From: Fasciolopsis buskii
Taxonomy: Eukaryota > Platyhelminthes > Trematoda > Plagiorchiida > Fasciolidae
DNA length: 64,000 bases
NCBI GenBank assembly: GCA_008360955.1
Contig: LUCM01009864.1
Span: forward strand, 43,309 to 107,308
Reading direction: 5' to 3'
Part shown: piece after piece, positions 1 to 11,900 of the stretch
Layout: every line of letters begins with the position of its first letter
How positions within the stretch are numbered: the stretch's first letter is position 1
Position numbers and translations under genes: made by a program
Notes under the pieces: generated by a model
Database searches by the model: none
What the model saw: the letters and a program-made list of their open reading frames with translations, nothing else
What the model was told of the DNA's origin: nothing

Positions 1-404
1 TCGCATGCGGATCCTTTGGTTGTAATTCACGATTTCGCATGCAAAAAGCGTACATTATAGTTAATTATTGACAAATGGATATGCTAACTAGTTAACAACG
101 TGTTAGATTTTGCAGAATCTTGTGAGTTGGGGGAACGTGAAGTTCAGTAAACACGCTGACGAGTTCACTCAGGGGCGGAGAAATGGAAAACACGAAACAT
201 GGAAAGTAGTTTCCAGATTACGGGAAAAGGCACTGAAATCCTCTTCTGAAAGGCCAAGAAGGATTGCGGACTAAAAGACCAATAAGGTCAAAGAGTACAC
301 GTTTTTAAACGATGTCCGAACTTTTCCGAACTTTTCTTTTTGAAAAGGCAGTCCGCACAGCCTACTGAAACGTGGATCGCCATAGAGGTTAACAACCAAA
401 TAAG
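1..404. other. No gene seen; flank of LINE copy
   Basis: This stretch lies beyond the inferred 3' end of the minus-strand LINE. I see no ORF of note, no tRNA-like promoter and no simple repeat. Confidence 0.4.
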
Positions 405-870
405 TCATCATGACTAACATCATTCAGCAGTAAACAACGGGGCAAGTCCCACTGATCGCTGCCTTTTACCCACAAATCCACGTTGCTATAGAAGGAATGA
501 ATATGCAAGGAGGACACGGAGTGGATCTGCGATGACTGGAAAAGAATACGATCTCGTGGTAGTCAGTGCACAGTCTAACTGCTCAGACACACGTTTTCAA
601 TCATTTCGATTAGGCAGAAAACGATACCGTGAAACGCTGCTCACGGTTCGCTGCCATGTCTTACAGTGTTTCTAGCTAGTCAGTTGACGGGTCTTTCTGA
701 CATAAATCACGAACACGCAATTCGGTCATTCCACATTCACACGTCATCTATTGACTTCCACGTGGCTTCTTTCGCTCTCTGAGGAGGAATGCCAAATGAG
801 GCAGGGCACGGTAGACCAGTGTTTACCGTACGCAACACATGAGACAACCAACGTGGTCTGCTAGGCTTCA
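405..870 (-). repeat. 3' untranslated region of the RTE-like LINE
   Basis: This 430-460 bp stretch aligns by eye over most of its length, same orientation, with 63541-64000. Shared blocks include ACAGTCTAACTG, TTTTCAATCATT and CACGTCATCT, with point differences and small indels between. It follows the last recognisable RT codons on the minus strand, so it is the 3' UTR. Its outer end, TCATCATGACTAACATCAT, matches the ATC-rich tract of the other copy. Short 3' tails of trinucleotide type are known in RTE elements. Confidence 0.75.
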
Positions 871-874
871 AACG

Positions 875-2010
875 CTAAGACAAATTCTTCTCAGAGCCGA
901 CACTCAATACTAAATTCCCAAACTCCACATTACTTACCAGGCCATTCCATCCAATCCTAGCCATACTAAGCAGACATCGGTGGTCGAAAACCTCCAACCG
1001 ACGAACATATCCATGTCTCGCAACCATACAACAGAAGTGAGCGCACCATGGCACATAACACATGACCTTTCAAACTCAAGAAATTATCAGACCACCGCCA
1101 CAAGTCCTTCAGACCAGCGTAAGCCGCTCGTGCGTCGGAGATAGGGGCACCTGTTTCCACTGCTGTGCCATCATCCTTCGTCGGACAACTGCCGAGGTAA
1201 CCAAAACTGTCCACAATGATTAGTTCCTCTCTAGGCAGCATCAAGTTCGGGACAATTGTCTTCCAGTCTTGCAAAAACACTTCACACTTTGGAAGAGAAA
1301 ACCATATCCGGGATCAAACTACAGTCCTTCAAAGTCTGTCTCGTGCAGGCTGTTCATGTCCCGTAGATTGGGAAAGCACACAACGTCATCTTCCTAATCT
1401 AGATCACACAGCTTCTCGCCATCTCTTAGTTTAGACTCCTATATCCTGGACACCTCCTAGAGCACCTTTCACCACCTTGTCGAACACGGTTAGTCATTTC
1501 GAATGAACTCGACCGTTCACTTTATACTCTCACGCGACCAAAGGTAGGTAAGTAAAATACTCTCAACAGGTTCACGAACTTAGATGACACACCCTTCGGG
1601 AGAACGGCACTGAATAGCGCTGTCCGATCCACTGAATCGAACGCACCTTTCAAGTCCAAAAAGACTACGATCATAGAGCGGCAGTGCGTGTGGCGCGTTT
1701 CGATTATCTGCCGGAGAGTGAATATCTGATAGGTGCAACCTCAACCTGGACGAAATCCGGCCTGCTGTTTGCGGATGTTACTCTCGTGAATCGGGGTCCA
1801 ACGACGCAGCATTATCAAAGCCAACACCTTAGAAACTATCGAAATTAAACCAATCCCACGATGATTACTACACTCACTCCATGTGCCCTTCTTGAAGGTG
1901 GGTACAGTCACTGACTCACCCCACGATAATGGAATACGCTCCTTGTTCCAAATAACACGAATCAAGTAGGTAAACGCTTTCTTCAAGACCACTCCACCCA
2001 GTTTGAAGAG
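875..2010 (-). pseudogene. Reverse transcriptase domain of RTE-like LINE (broken)
   Basis: Translated from the minus strand in changing frames, this gives in order: an N-terminal RT block with CSNHRGIGLISIVSKVLA and QQAGFRPG (1992-1743), the catalytic-A-type block FLDLKGAFDSVD (about 1668-1628), VRQG, a degraded active-site box EDDVV in place of the usual ADD (about 1393-1380), and the C-terminal thumb block YLGSC, SLKG, LLYGCETW and VRRLEVFDHRCL (1280-966). These are the hallmark RT motifs of RTE-like elements and would copy the element RNA at the nicked target. Stop codons at GFRPG and just before EDD, plus frameshifts, rule out function. The A-to-E change beside the catalytic aspartates is a further lesion. 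Confidence 0.9.
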
Positions 2011-2111
2011 AAAAAGGAAATTTCTTCAGGACAGGCCGCTTTTCTCTACTTTAGCACTCCAATATTGGACTCTCCTTTCACTTCCATTGGTGAATCAATA
2101 AACATCCTAGT

Positions 2112-2278
2112 TGGCCGGAGGTGGCCCGGCGGATAATATCGTAGTGCTTGAAAGTGTAGGTCGTAGTTTCGAGTCCTCCCAACGCCGGTCAACTTCCCCA
2201 CTTAGCAACCCTCTGCTGGCCGCGGCCACCTCCCTGAGAAATGCTGTACGCTGTTATTTCCTAATAAAGGAAGTAACA
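2112..2278 (+). mobile_element. tRNA-derived SINE, copy 1, nested in the LINE
   Basis: The head has an A-box-like GTGGCCCGGCGG and a B-box-like GTTTCGAGTCC followed by TCCCAACGCCGG, which can pair with the opening GCCGGAGG-type sequence as in a tRNA acceptor arm. The body continues CTTCCCCACTT, GGCCGCGGCCACC and ends CTGTTATTTCCTAATAAAGGAAGTAA, the family tail. It lies inside the minus-strand LINE, opposite in orientation, so it inserted after that LINE. SINEs of this kind are transcribed by RNA polymerase III and moved by LINE enzymes. Confidence 0.85.
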
Positions 2279-2289
2279 GACCAAAGACA

Positions 2290-2566
2290 AAATTGTTCTT
2301 GTCGGATTGACTAGCTTGTCGCGAGGCCAGGTAAACTGTCTCTCGTTCACCTCAACTGTAGAATCCTTGCTGTCTGCCATGAGTTCCAATTCTATGCCAC
2401 ATGATTTCACTAACCACAGTTTGCCGACCATCAGTGTCGCTTTTAAGCTTGAGCAGTCTTTGTTGCCAAAGCAGTTGCCACTTTCATTTCCTCGGCTACC
2501 CTGACCCCGCAGATTTCGCGACATTTCTTGGGACGTGTCGTTACTTAACGTTGCAGATATCATCAC
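2290..2566 (-). pseudogene. Endonuclease-RT linker region of the RTE-like LINE
   Basis: A 101-codon minus-strand reading frame contains NERQFTWPR, which resembles the ERQF(N/S)WP-type segment just before the RT domain in RTE-like polyproteins. The position between endonuclease and RT fits. The rest of the frame shows no motif I can name, and part of it may be out of frame. The SINE at 2112-2278 separates it from the RT block. Confidence 0.45.
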
Positions 2567-2837
2567 ATGCTATTCGCTACTTTAGAGTTAGGGAGCTGGT
2601 AAGATTCATTGTCTTTGGCGAACGATGGATCTAGCACCGCAGGCGAGACCTGCTGCCAAATGCATTGCCTTCTTGGTTTCATTTCAGTCCCCATCTGTAT
2701 TGCTGCTCGTCAGGGATCTTAACTCAACTGATAACCTCTGTTCGTAATTGTCTCGGACACCCGTATCAGACAGACCTTCTACGTCAACCAAACCTGTGGT
2801 CTGCGTTGATATCTACTGAGCTGCAACGAAAATTGCA

Positions 2838-3500
2838 TTAAAAATAATGCGCGGTCTGAATCGACCTATGTCGTTCAGAACAGCGCCAGCGGTAATTTAC
2901 TCCGAAGAAGTCGATCCGACGCACTTTGCCTGACAAGGTGAAGTGGCACGTCGTCGTGTCACGCGAACTGTGCGGGAAGTTCATGCTAGACAAGAATAAA
3001 TGACCGTTTTCACAAAATTTGAACAGCCTGTCCCAATTATCTGTACCATGAATGGACAAATCCCAGCGCCTACCCAGACTAGCTAATGATATGCAAAAGT
3101 TTCCAGTTTGTGCATTAAAATCAATTGCTACCACTACAATGTTTGGGGCTTTACTCTTGCGAACGCGAGTGACGAGCTCGTTACAAAACTGGTCTTTTAA
3201 CACTTCGGCTCAGGAGGCTGTTGAAGAGTATAGCAAGACGAATAACAAGCTCCAGCCTTTCAACGCAAGACTGCTTCTACACCGCGTCGACCCAAAGCAT
3301 GAGCTGCTTCGTGTCCTGAGGTGAGTGGGAAATATATTGATGAGACATTTGGCGCAGTTAGCTGAAATATGTCAGTCAAATACGGAATTTGGGATTCTCT
3401 AAAGCAGCAAACGTCTATCTAAATTGAGTTCATTGGCAGGTCTAAGCACGGCTGTTGATCAGCCTGCTTGAGAGTACGCACACGAAGGAGCCAAGATTTA
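2838..3500 (-). pseudogene. Apurinic-type endonuclease domain of RTE-like LINE (broken)
   Basis: Minus-strand translation starts with RVRTLKQADQQPC (3492-3447), comparable to the WNVRTL start of LINE endonucleases, then CCFRE and QLTAPNVSS in a second frame (about 3420-3350). The 121-codon block 3203-2838 holds VVVAIDFNAQTG, GTDNWDRLFKFCENGHLF, FPHSSRDTTT and RRIDFF.VNYRWR. These are the DFNAQ, N-R-L and ID-H-type motifs of exonuclease-endonuclease-phosphatase family nucleases, which nick the target DNA. The final IDH-type histidine reads as phenylalanine. At least two frame changes separate the parts, so it cannot make an active enzyme. Confidence 0.88.
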
Positions 3501-3529
3501 GGGGCTGCTGAAGTTTGGCAGAATGTGAG

Positions 3530-4160
3530 CCAGCAGTTTGAAAATGACTCAAGACACTGTTGGTCAATGAGCCTTTACATATATCCAGCATGTTATCACT
3601 GGAGGTACTATGGGTAGGCAGGGGGACAAACGAACGGTTGAGGACAGAAGTCAGAGATGGAACAGAAAAGAAGGGGCTGTAGGAAGTAGCAGCTTTGTCA
3701 ATACCCACATCGTTCGATCCAACGGGTAGTGCGGTCTTGATTCTCCGAAGCCACGACCAATGCAGCATGGAATTCTTTGTAAACGTGCGATTCATGGTGA
3801 GTTGTTGCGGGGGGGGGGGGGTACAGCTGGGGATGGCAGTCACTAAGCTAGAAAAGAATTAGGGCTACCAACCAAAACCCTTGGTTACAAGGGGAACCTG
3901 TACGCAATGCCGTTGATAATAGCTGAGTAAAAGCGCATCTACTCATTCACCCGGTTTTCCGACGGAGTTACCAGCTCAAATTATCCCCAAACCTGGTGGG
4001 CCAGGAAACTGCTTCGTGGGACCTCTATCCATTGACCCTTCTGGCATTACTGGATGTTTGAGTTAAGCCATCGTGTACAGCTCGTTGGGCCATGATGCCG
4101 TCTGCTTGAGACGTGGTCAACTACGTACCCAAATCAAATCTTGTTAAGGATTGGGAACTC
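3530..4160 (-). other. Probable 5' region of the LINE
   Basis: On the minus strand this precedes the endonuclease start. It holds a 133-codon frame (3843-3442) rich in serine and proline with no motif I recognise, and a run of 13 G residues at 3809-3821. Where the element really begins cannot be told without another copy; 3850 is a working boundary and it could reach 4160. Confidence 0.3.
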
Positions 4161-4164
4161 CTGC

Positions 4165-6720
4165 GGGAAACGTAAGGCAGAAATTTTGAAAAACAATAAT
4201 CGGATTACCATGGATATAATTTTAAACGAAACAGGAACATTTTATTCAAAAAGATTTTTATCTAAATTCTTAAAATCTGAATAGTCGGAAGTGGTTTCGC
4301 GAACAATGAAAGTTCACAGCGAATGCAAACACCTTGAAACGAGAGAAAACTGGAACACTAATGTTATAGGTCGGAAAATAGAAAATGTGGCCAATTGCCG
4401 TCCTCGAGCGAAAGGAAATTGTCAGCAAGAGCCTCTGAAATTCTTCTGTTCCAACGTAGTTTGACAAACACGAACGTTGTTCAAGAAAATCCGGTACTTT
4501 AAGCTGTCGAGAAAGATCGGATCGGTTTAGTGAATGAACAGGGCAAAGAATAATCGAAAAATAAGCAACAACCCGAATTACACAAATATTTGGAAGCTAA
4601 ACAGGTTGCCACACCAGCGGTTTGTACGCGCAAAATGGAGGGGTCGTGTCCAAATACCGCTTTCAACTGTATTTGCCGGGCTAACAGATGCAGGAGTTTT
4701 CAATGAACGTGGACGCCATTGTTGACGAGCACCAGAGGAGTTGTGGGTTTGGGATCGGAACTGTGGCAGATGGACCTACACAGATCGAACAACGAAACTG
4801 CAGAGTAGCAACTGAAAAATCGGTGTGCCAATTCAAACAACATCGTGACTGATATTTTCAACAGGAGACCCGTTAGAATCGAAACCACCAGAAGATTTAG
4901 ACTGGCAAGAACGTTTAGAGATATCTGCCGTACCCGTTCACACATAACACACCCAATCAAACATGTATATTTATGATATTTATCATGACCAGATATGGTG
5001 AGAAACTGGTGAACTTCCAGTTTGACTCTAATTGTGAATGATATAATATTAATAACACAAAGCTGTTATAGTATTCGCAATTAAAACCAATACATGGGGC
5101 ATTGATTTTTCCATACACTGCTTACGTCATTTGGTCCAGTCTGACTCCTTTGCCAAAACGGTCATTAGGCAATTTTATGTCTACCTGACTGCTGCTTCAT
5201 AATTAAGGAGTAACTGGTTATTCTTCATGATGTGCTAGGAGACTTTTGTCCAAACTGTGCTTCTTTTTGGTCAAAAGCTAGTTTTCCTTCCCGAATAGTA
5301 AAAACTTGGACAGAATGTTCGGATTATTAGTAGTATTTTACTGATACCCCATTAAGTGATGCGCGTGGGTTCAAAGGTTATCAAACAAGTGATCTAATTG
5401 AAGCTCAGGAACATAATACAGGATGGTTCATAGGATATTTCTCATCCAGTTTATGTCATTTCTGCATTTCGTTATGTCTCCATTTGCATGTCTGAAAAGT
5501 ATTCAGAAATCAGGAAATCGTATTCAGATTTATGTCATCAACCAACAGCGTGATACATCCTACTTATAGGGAACCTCAAGATGCGTTCTGAAAGATTTTA
5601 TACGATACACAGTGACCAGAGTTGCTTTTAGTCTTGAACGTTGTCAGGTGACAAGTTCATTACAAAATAATTGAGTGAGATAGCTGTTTCATATATTACG
5701 TTACACTTTCTCAAGCCCATCAATCTTTTATCCTAGGCGAACTGTTTCTGTTCGTCAGCTTCTACACGATCAGGTGCATGCTCAAAAGGATGGAACGCGC
5801 GTGCGGCGTTTCCAGTGAGTCGTGGAAATCTGGATTATTGAGAGTGCAGACCCTGCAAACGGAAGGTTCCTGGATGGCTTACACAACGGCCCGACAAGTC
5901 TCGAAGTCCACCGGCGGTGGGTAAAATGTATGTAAGCAGCTGTTTGTTGTCGCCGGAGTCATGGCAACTCGACTGCTGAAGGCAGTGGATCTGTGCAAGC
6001 AAAACCATCGCCTACGACTGCTAACATTGCATTGGCCATAAGAAATCCTATCTCCGTCTTTCTGCCTCACCACTGCCCACGGCTCCACTCTGCACTCGGC
6101 TAATTTGAATCACTCACTTGTCCCGTGTGGGGACCTGTTCTCCGCTTCAACTGCTCTGTGAAATTGCAATTACGAGAAGTGACCGGATAATCAAGATAAC
6201 CGATTTTATTAAAAATTCACAGATAACGTTGGAAACATCTCGTCCTGCCTACCGAGCATCGTGCATCTGCGTGATGAAGATGAGATTTCTTACACAGGCA
6301 ACCTGTTTGACTATTTTAAAGCCACCTAACATGCGAAAAACAGGTTACATTATTTCTTACCGCAAGATAAACGTTTCACCTGCGCACTTGGGGACATAAA
6401 AACTTCAATCCACACAAACATTTTTTGAAAACGCTTTATCTCACATCATGTCCAACCTCTTATATATTTTTTTTACTAGTAGTTCTTCACCGACAGGTTT
6501 CACATGATGCATTCGTGGAAGCCAAGGGGAAAATGTTTTGTTCTGGATGGTAAACGCTGTTCATTATTACAAAGGTGCTGGCGTTCAAAAAGGTTCGCTT
6601 AGATTTAAATGTGTGTACAAACGACTAACCTTATACTTTGGAATTGGGTTGTGCACAAGGACTGATGTGGTTTGTTTGACAGATTCTACATCTAAGTTCC
6701 ACTACCCTCAAGTTCCCACA
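4165..6720. other. No supported gene; AT-rich with one GC-richer patch
   Basis: ORFs here are short and lack recognisable motifs. A GC-richer patch at about 5760-6120 (CCACCGGCGGTGGG and neighbours) differs in base composition from its surroundings and may be an old repeat, but I could not match it to another copy in the window. Confidence 0.35.
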
Positions 6721-6727
6721 CATTGAT

Positions 6728-6946
6728 ATGTGGATGATCGGCCACATCAATAATGACACGACACGTGATAAAGCCAGTAACATGATTGACCTTGCTATTA
6801 ATCCGGGGCCTGTAACCAGGCCCCCCATTAACCGTCTCCATATTTCCGTGTACGGCAACACATGGCTGCGCGGTTTCACGTTTACCATGCAACCTTCAAG
6901 TCTACGCAGACGCCGTATCAAAAACGCCAAACGAATCAGTAAATGA
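6728..6946 (+). CDS. Short ORF with a 2A-like NPGP motif, probable LINE remnant
   Basis: A 72-codon frame beginning with ATG contains IDLAINPGP at 6785-6811. The 2A ribosome-skipping consensus is D-x-E-x-N-P-G-P, and the only departure here is alanine in place of glutamate. The residues after NPGP are strongly basic (SLRRRRIKNAKR). NPGP motifs are known near the N-termini of ORFs in several invertebrate non-LTR retrotransposons, so this may be the start of such an ORF. No endonuclease or RT motif follows within the next kilobase, so at best it is a truncated fragment. A chance NPGP cannot be excluded. Confidence 0.3.
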   Translation: MWMIGHINNDTTRDKASNMIDLAINPGPVTRPPINRLHISVYGNTWLRGFTFTMQPSSLRRRRIKNAKRISK

Positions 6947-6949
6947 CAA

Positions 6950-8790
6950 TCTGCAATTGAATTGAAGGAGGATAATAAGCTACCTTATTTTCTCACTATA
7001 GCAATTTAGGCTAATCGGAAGCCGAAAACCCGTACCCAATGCACCAACAGTAATCATCGAACTTATCGCTGATTGAAGTTAGAACTTGACATTAGTCCTC
7101 CCTACTAGCATCTGAAATGAATGGGTTGGCTCCGGTACCCATGAAAAGTCAGTGCAAGCTAGGAGAGGGTCAGCCGTACTTATTATCAATAATAACAATA
7201 ATTATAAAAAGTATTTATGGTTCATTAATTGTTACAATTAACACCTGAGTGTGTGCGGCTCACGTGACCGTACACATGATCAGGACCACTAGCGACAGCA
7301 ATTATCATGGAATCGGATTTCGAAACAAACACCTTATACTCATTCCTAGGTCTTCATATCATCAGTTCTGGAGTGAGCAAAACAATGAATTCCATTAGCT
7401 ACATATCATTAAAATGACTTCGGGGCGGAAAATAGAAATGTTGTCCAAAGAGAAGTATCGCACAAATTTTGGGCACGTGAACACGATCACGGGACTCAAA
7501 ACTCCCTGTTGAAAGCAGCTGGATATATTAACCCAGTTTCTTCTCTCATAACAGGACCGACCTTGATGGGTTGCATTGCTTTGTCATTTCCTGCACTCGT
7601 TTCGATATAACCGTTCCCTTCCCATTTTTTTTTATTGTGGGCCTATATTTTCCAATCCACCGTCAGACCACTTTCCTAAACTCTAATAGAATCAAGTTAT
7701 TCTAAGCATATTCTGAACAATTGAAGCAAGTAACCATGTGACTGGTGTCAGCCTGGAAAGCTGAAATTAGAAGGTGAACAAGTAATCTCCCCTTGATTGG
7801 TCCGGTTTGAGTGAATTGCCCACTAAGAAGTCTCATCAGGTATCTGAGGTTGGGAACACCACGGAATTCTATTAAGTTCTGTCTGTGGACAATGTGATGT
7901 TTCATGAGAGGAATCAAATATAGTTGGAAGTAAAACGACGGCCCCAATCAAATTATACCTGTTTCAGTCTCATAAAAATCAATCAATTTATTATGGTTTA
8001 GAGGAGAAACTAATTCACATTTTCCGTGAAAACTCAAAAAAGTGAAAACTCCTTTGAAGTTTTTCCTTGACTGTCGCAGCAATAACTTGAAGTGATTCTT
8101 CCATTCCATCTGAGAGCCGAGATGTTGAGAAAGCCAAGGTGGAGTGGGTAGAATCCAGCGTCACGTGAGTGGGATGGGTATTCGAGATGTGAATGTTACT
8201 TACTTAAATTGTGATTTGTTTCGTAAACCTCAAACCACGCAAGCCCAAGATCAATCAATGTACGTAAATAAGAACAACTGATTTCGGAATGCATTTCACC
8301 GGAATCGCTTAGCATTGCAAAACTCGGTTGGTATAGTCACACCAAAAGACACTGTGTTTTAGTTTTCGTCTTTTCATTTTGTTATATACATACGGTTAAT
8401 AACTGTGTGTTGGCAACGGTATATTTTATTGAAGTGACAACTACGACTGTTATAGAGACTTAAAATGCCAATATGTCTTTGGGTTTTGCTTGAATAAACA
8501 AACCGTTTTTCCTTGCTGACAGCTGCTTAGCTAGAAGACAACGTTTATCCGGTGGGAAATATTTACCAGAATGATGTGAGAGTCACAATTTGTGTTACTC
8601 GGAGGGAAATTCTCTGTCGACAGATGCGTTTTGCTTTACAACGCACTTTTAATACCCTCTATCAGTTTGAAGTGTCCTGGATCAACCATCTAAATTGTGA
8701 GGGCAGTTTCTCCAACTGAAACGTTGGAGCTTCAATTTTCAGTACCTATACAGAATGACCATCTGCTAGGGCTATCTTATCTTTTACCTT
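6950..8790. other. No supported gene
   Basis: The sequence is AT-rich and stop-rich on both strands. The longest frame (81 codons at 7702-7947, minus) has no recognisable feature. I see no repeat copy here that matches elsewhere in the window. Confidence 0.4.
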
Positions 8791-8794
8791 TTAC

Positions 8795-8956
8795 TTCATT
8801 TATTAATGAAACAACAATATACATCAACTTTCAAGAAGAGGGACGCGGACAACGGAGACCTGCCAAGTAGAGAAGTTGACCGGCGGTGGGAGGGTTCGAA
8901 CCCGCGACCTTCACCTCCAAAAGCCGCAACCTTATCCGTTTGGCCACCGCCGGCCG
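8795..8956 (-). mobile_element. tRNA-derived SINE, copy 2
   Basis: On the minus strand the head reads GGCCGGCGGTGGCCAAACGG, then an intact B box GGTTCGAACCC followed by TCCCACCGCCGG, which pairs with the head. The tail on the same strand ends TTGTTTCATTAATAAATG. Length about 160 bp equals the plus-strand copy at 21297-21460. It is one of the least damaged members. Function as a tRNA gene is unlikely because the family tail is attached. Confidence 0.88.
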
Positions 8957-8959
8957 AAA

Positions 8960-11900
8960 ATGAAGGAGATCTCGACAAAGAGAACGAGATATGTTAACTC
9001 AAACGCTTGCAAACTACTTCAACTACTGTCATTGGAATAAATATTTATTCGCCGTCGATTCTTGCTTCCAACAGGGTGGAAAATCCCGTTTGTTCTTCGT
9101 TTCCGTGTAAGGTAAACATCTCATGTCTTCCTTATTTAACCGCATTAGAGTTGCCGCTGATGTGGCTATGGAATGTGAACCACACATGCCTGAGCAGGTC
9201 GTTGAAACGCAATATAAGTAAAGTAGATGGCAGATCCTCCTTCTGCTCCCTTCAATTAGATGCATCTAAATGTTAGAATACATCTTTTTTCGTTGAAGAC
9301 CTGTATAAATCCTCTACTTGTGATTCTATTCAACTTCTTGCAAATAACGAATCACAGAGATCAAACGTTGTGGTGTTACTTTATTATGGAACCTACCATG
9401 GTTCTTACACGTCCGCGAGTTATTTTACGAGGTTCCGAAACTGCCCTGCATTTCTTTCTGACTAATGTTGTTTTTGCAATTTTCAAATCTTCAACTGCAT
9501 CCGTTCATTACCAACTGTCTGTACTCTTTTCCGGTTATTTTTCTTGGTCTACTGAATAAGAATTTCAAATTGCTTACTGAGATACACATACAGGGAGGAA
9601 AGTTCGGAACGCACTTCTAAACAATGTCGTAGACAGACATTTAGAAGCATGTACAGATTTTACGACCGCAATATTCTCATACCATCGACACCCATCAAAT
9701 TTTCTGCACATAAAAGCCCAAATACCTTTTGGGTTTTAGATCTACTTACCAGGAATTCCATTCCCCCCTCTATGTCGCTTGGCTACTGGCCCATTGGACG
9801 AAAGTATCTGAAACAACGGTTGCACCTGGCATTTTTTCTATATATCACTTTTTGGATTGCCAATATAAACACATATTGGATAGAAAACTGCAACTTTACC
9901 CGTCCTGATGCATTAAGCTGAAACGGACTCGAAGTGAGCTCATTTAAGACACCAAATGCTCAGTAAATGTTCATATAGATCAAGAAAGATTTTGATCAGA
10001 TGATCATCCAACAGCCCCAGAAACCTAACCGGTTTCACCTAGTGTCACGAACCAAAGCATATGAATAACTTGAGGTCTCCGACTAAGACGAAAAAACTGG
10101 TTTATTCGGACCAGTTCCGTAGTTACTGTGCCCAAACCTGATTCCCGTACCGTGCGTGACCGGATCACATCTACCCATATTTCACCAATTAATGACCTGA
10201 CGGAATTACTTAATCTGACAGATTCAACCTGAGGGCTTGAAAACCAATTCGTTTTCTCAGCACCACTAGCCACTCTGGACTCAGTGCTGATCTCACGGAA
10301 TGGGCTAATAAACCCTCTGATGTCCGCGCAATTAAGCATGCTGGTTCTCAAAATTTGGTTTATTTACATCTGCTCACGGGCAACTTGAAAAAGAGGAAAA
10401 AGCAAGAAAGTTACAGAATCCAATTTCCCGTTAAAACCATACCGGTCATTAGTACACAGGAGTCTTACAGTCTTTGAAAAGGTTGCCAGGCAAAGACAGT
10501 CAGAATAGGTTAACTTGCTGTTCGTAACTGTTACACTGTAAGGTGCTTCAAGAGAAGGCTTGCCCGGCGAAGCAACACCTTCTGTTTACATCGAGATCAT
10601 CAGACATCTAATGTCATTCATTTTCTAACCTCACCTTGTGAATACACGTTAGTCTATTCGCATATGAAAATGTACTTCATGGCCAATATATACGGTCCCA
10701 TTTTGAATCTATTCGATCTCCGTTCTGGATACAAAGCAGTCTCTGATTGTCGAGTTACAGTTAGAAGTCATGACAGCAATACAGAGAAGCAAAATGAAAT
10801 TATCGTTTACTGTTTACTGTATTCGCGTTGCATGGCAGGAATGATTGGCCAAACTATACAACAACCGTGCTATCAGATACTGAACCGGAAGCACTGGAGA
10901 AAATCACCGATCAAAAAGAATAGGTAGAGCACTACTGTCATTCATCACCCCAAAAGCCAAAATGTTCACAATTTGATGGTCACGCTCCAAGATCCTGACC
11001 CCCGCCGGCAAACTTTTCCACATGATAGCTTCTGATTGGCCGTGACCTCTTTACTGTATAGCACTATACTTTGTCGCATTATTAATAACCAAGTATGATA
11101 AGATAAAATATGAAAAGATGAAACAGACTGACCTCACACTCAACGTGGTCACTGTTTTGCTCTCTGTACGTGATCGGGGACTGATAAGCTGACCGTAGCG
11201 CATGACACACCCTTGTGAGCGTGCAGACTAGTGAACCCAGTCCTCACAAACCTGTGTGGTGTGTACCAAGGACATTTAGTGGCTTCTGGACAGCACGGTT
11301 TGAACTTCCGTCCACTGTGAAACAGAAAAATTGTCAGCAAAAAAGTGAGATTGAAATGTATTTGCGAATCGAAACCTAGGTATTTGATGTTTATTGATAT
11401 TTGTTAGTGTCTCGCCCATCGGTTTGTCCTATTTATCCACAACCCTCTCTGCAGTCGCCATAAGGACCGAAAGAACATCAGCGTGCATTCCCAGATGAAT
11501 GACAAATTTCTGAATTTGCCTAAATATTCGTAAAAGAGAAGGCTAAAAAGTGGAGCCAAAAGTGCAGAGTCCTGTTGTTTCGGGCCCAAGAGTCCTGCGT
11601 TAGAGAGGAAGGGTCGTGTCTGCCACACGGGGTGGTCTGACAAGCTTGTTTGCACTCAAATGAATGACACACCGGCTAAAGACCTGAGAAACTACCAACC
11701 AGAAAGCAGTGTGGGGAACCAACGATTGGGCCTGATTCTGGAGTAAGGAAAAAGTGATCTGATTTTGTGACAAATTAGGGGACGAACGGGGCAACGTGCG
11801 AAATGAAAACTAAGGGACACCCAGTGGGCCTGGGAGATGAGCCAATCGGCCGACTAGCTCCACCCTGTGAGGACCTACACAAGCAGCTTAATTATGACAA

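Larger units (their letters stand above)
405..3850 (-). mobile_element. Nearly full-length, inactive RTE-like non-LTR retrotransposon
   Basis: Read on the minus strand, this carries in order an apurinic-type endonuclease domain (about 3500-2838), a linker, a reverse transcriptase (about 2010-875) and a 3' untranslated region (870-405) ending near CATCATGAC-type trinucleotides. Domain order and a size of about 3.3 kb fit the RTE/CR1-like group, which encodes one endonuclease-RT polyprotein for target-primed reverse transcription. All domains are broken by frame changes and stops, so it is a fossil. A SINE sits inside it at 2112-2278 in the opposite orientation. The 3' untranslated region recurs at 63541-64000. 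Clade (RTE rather than CR1) is inferred from motif resemblance and could be wrong; the retroelement identity is secure. Confidence 0.88.

Noticed and set aside
3442..3843. 133-codon minus-strand ORF as a separate gene
   Set aside because: It lies in the 5' part of the LINE and runs out of frame with the endonuclease start. It is more likely LINE leader sequence.
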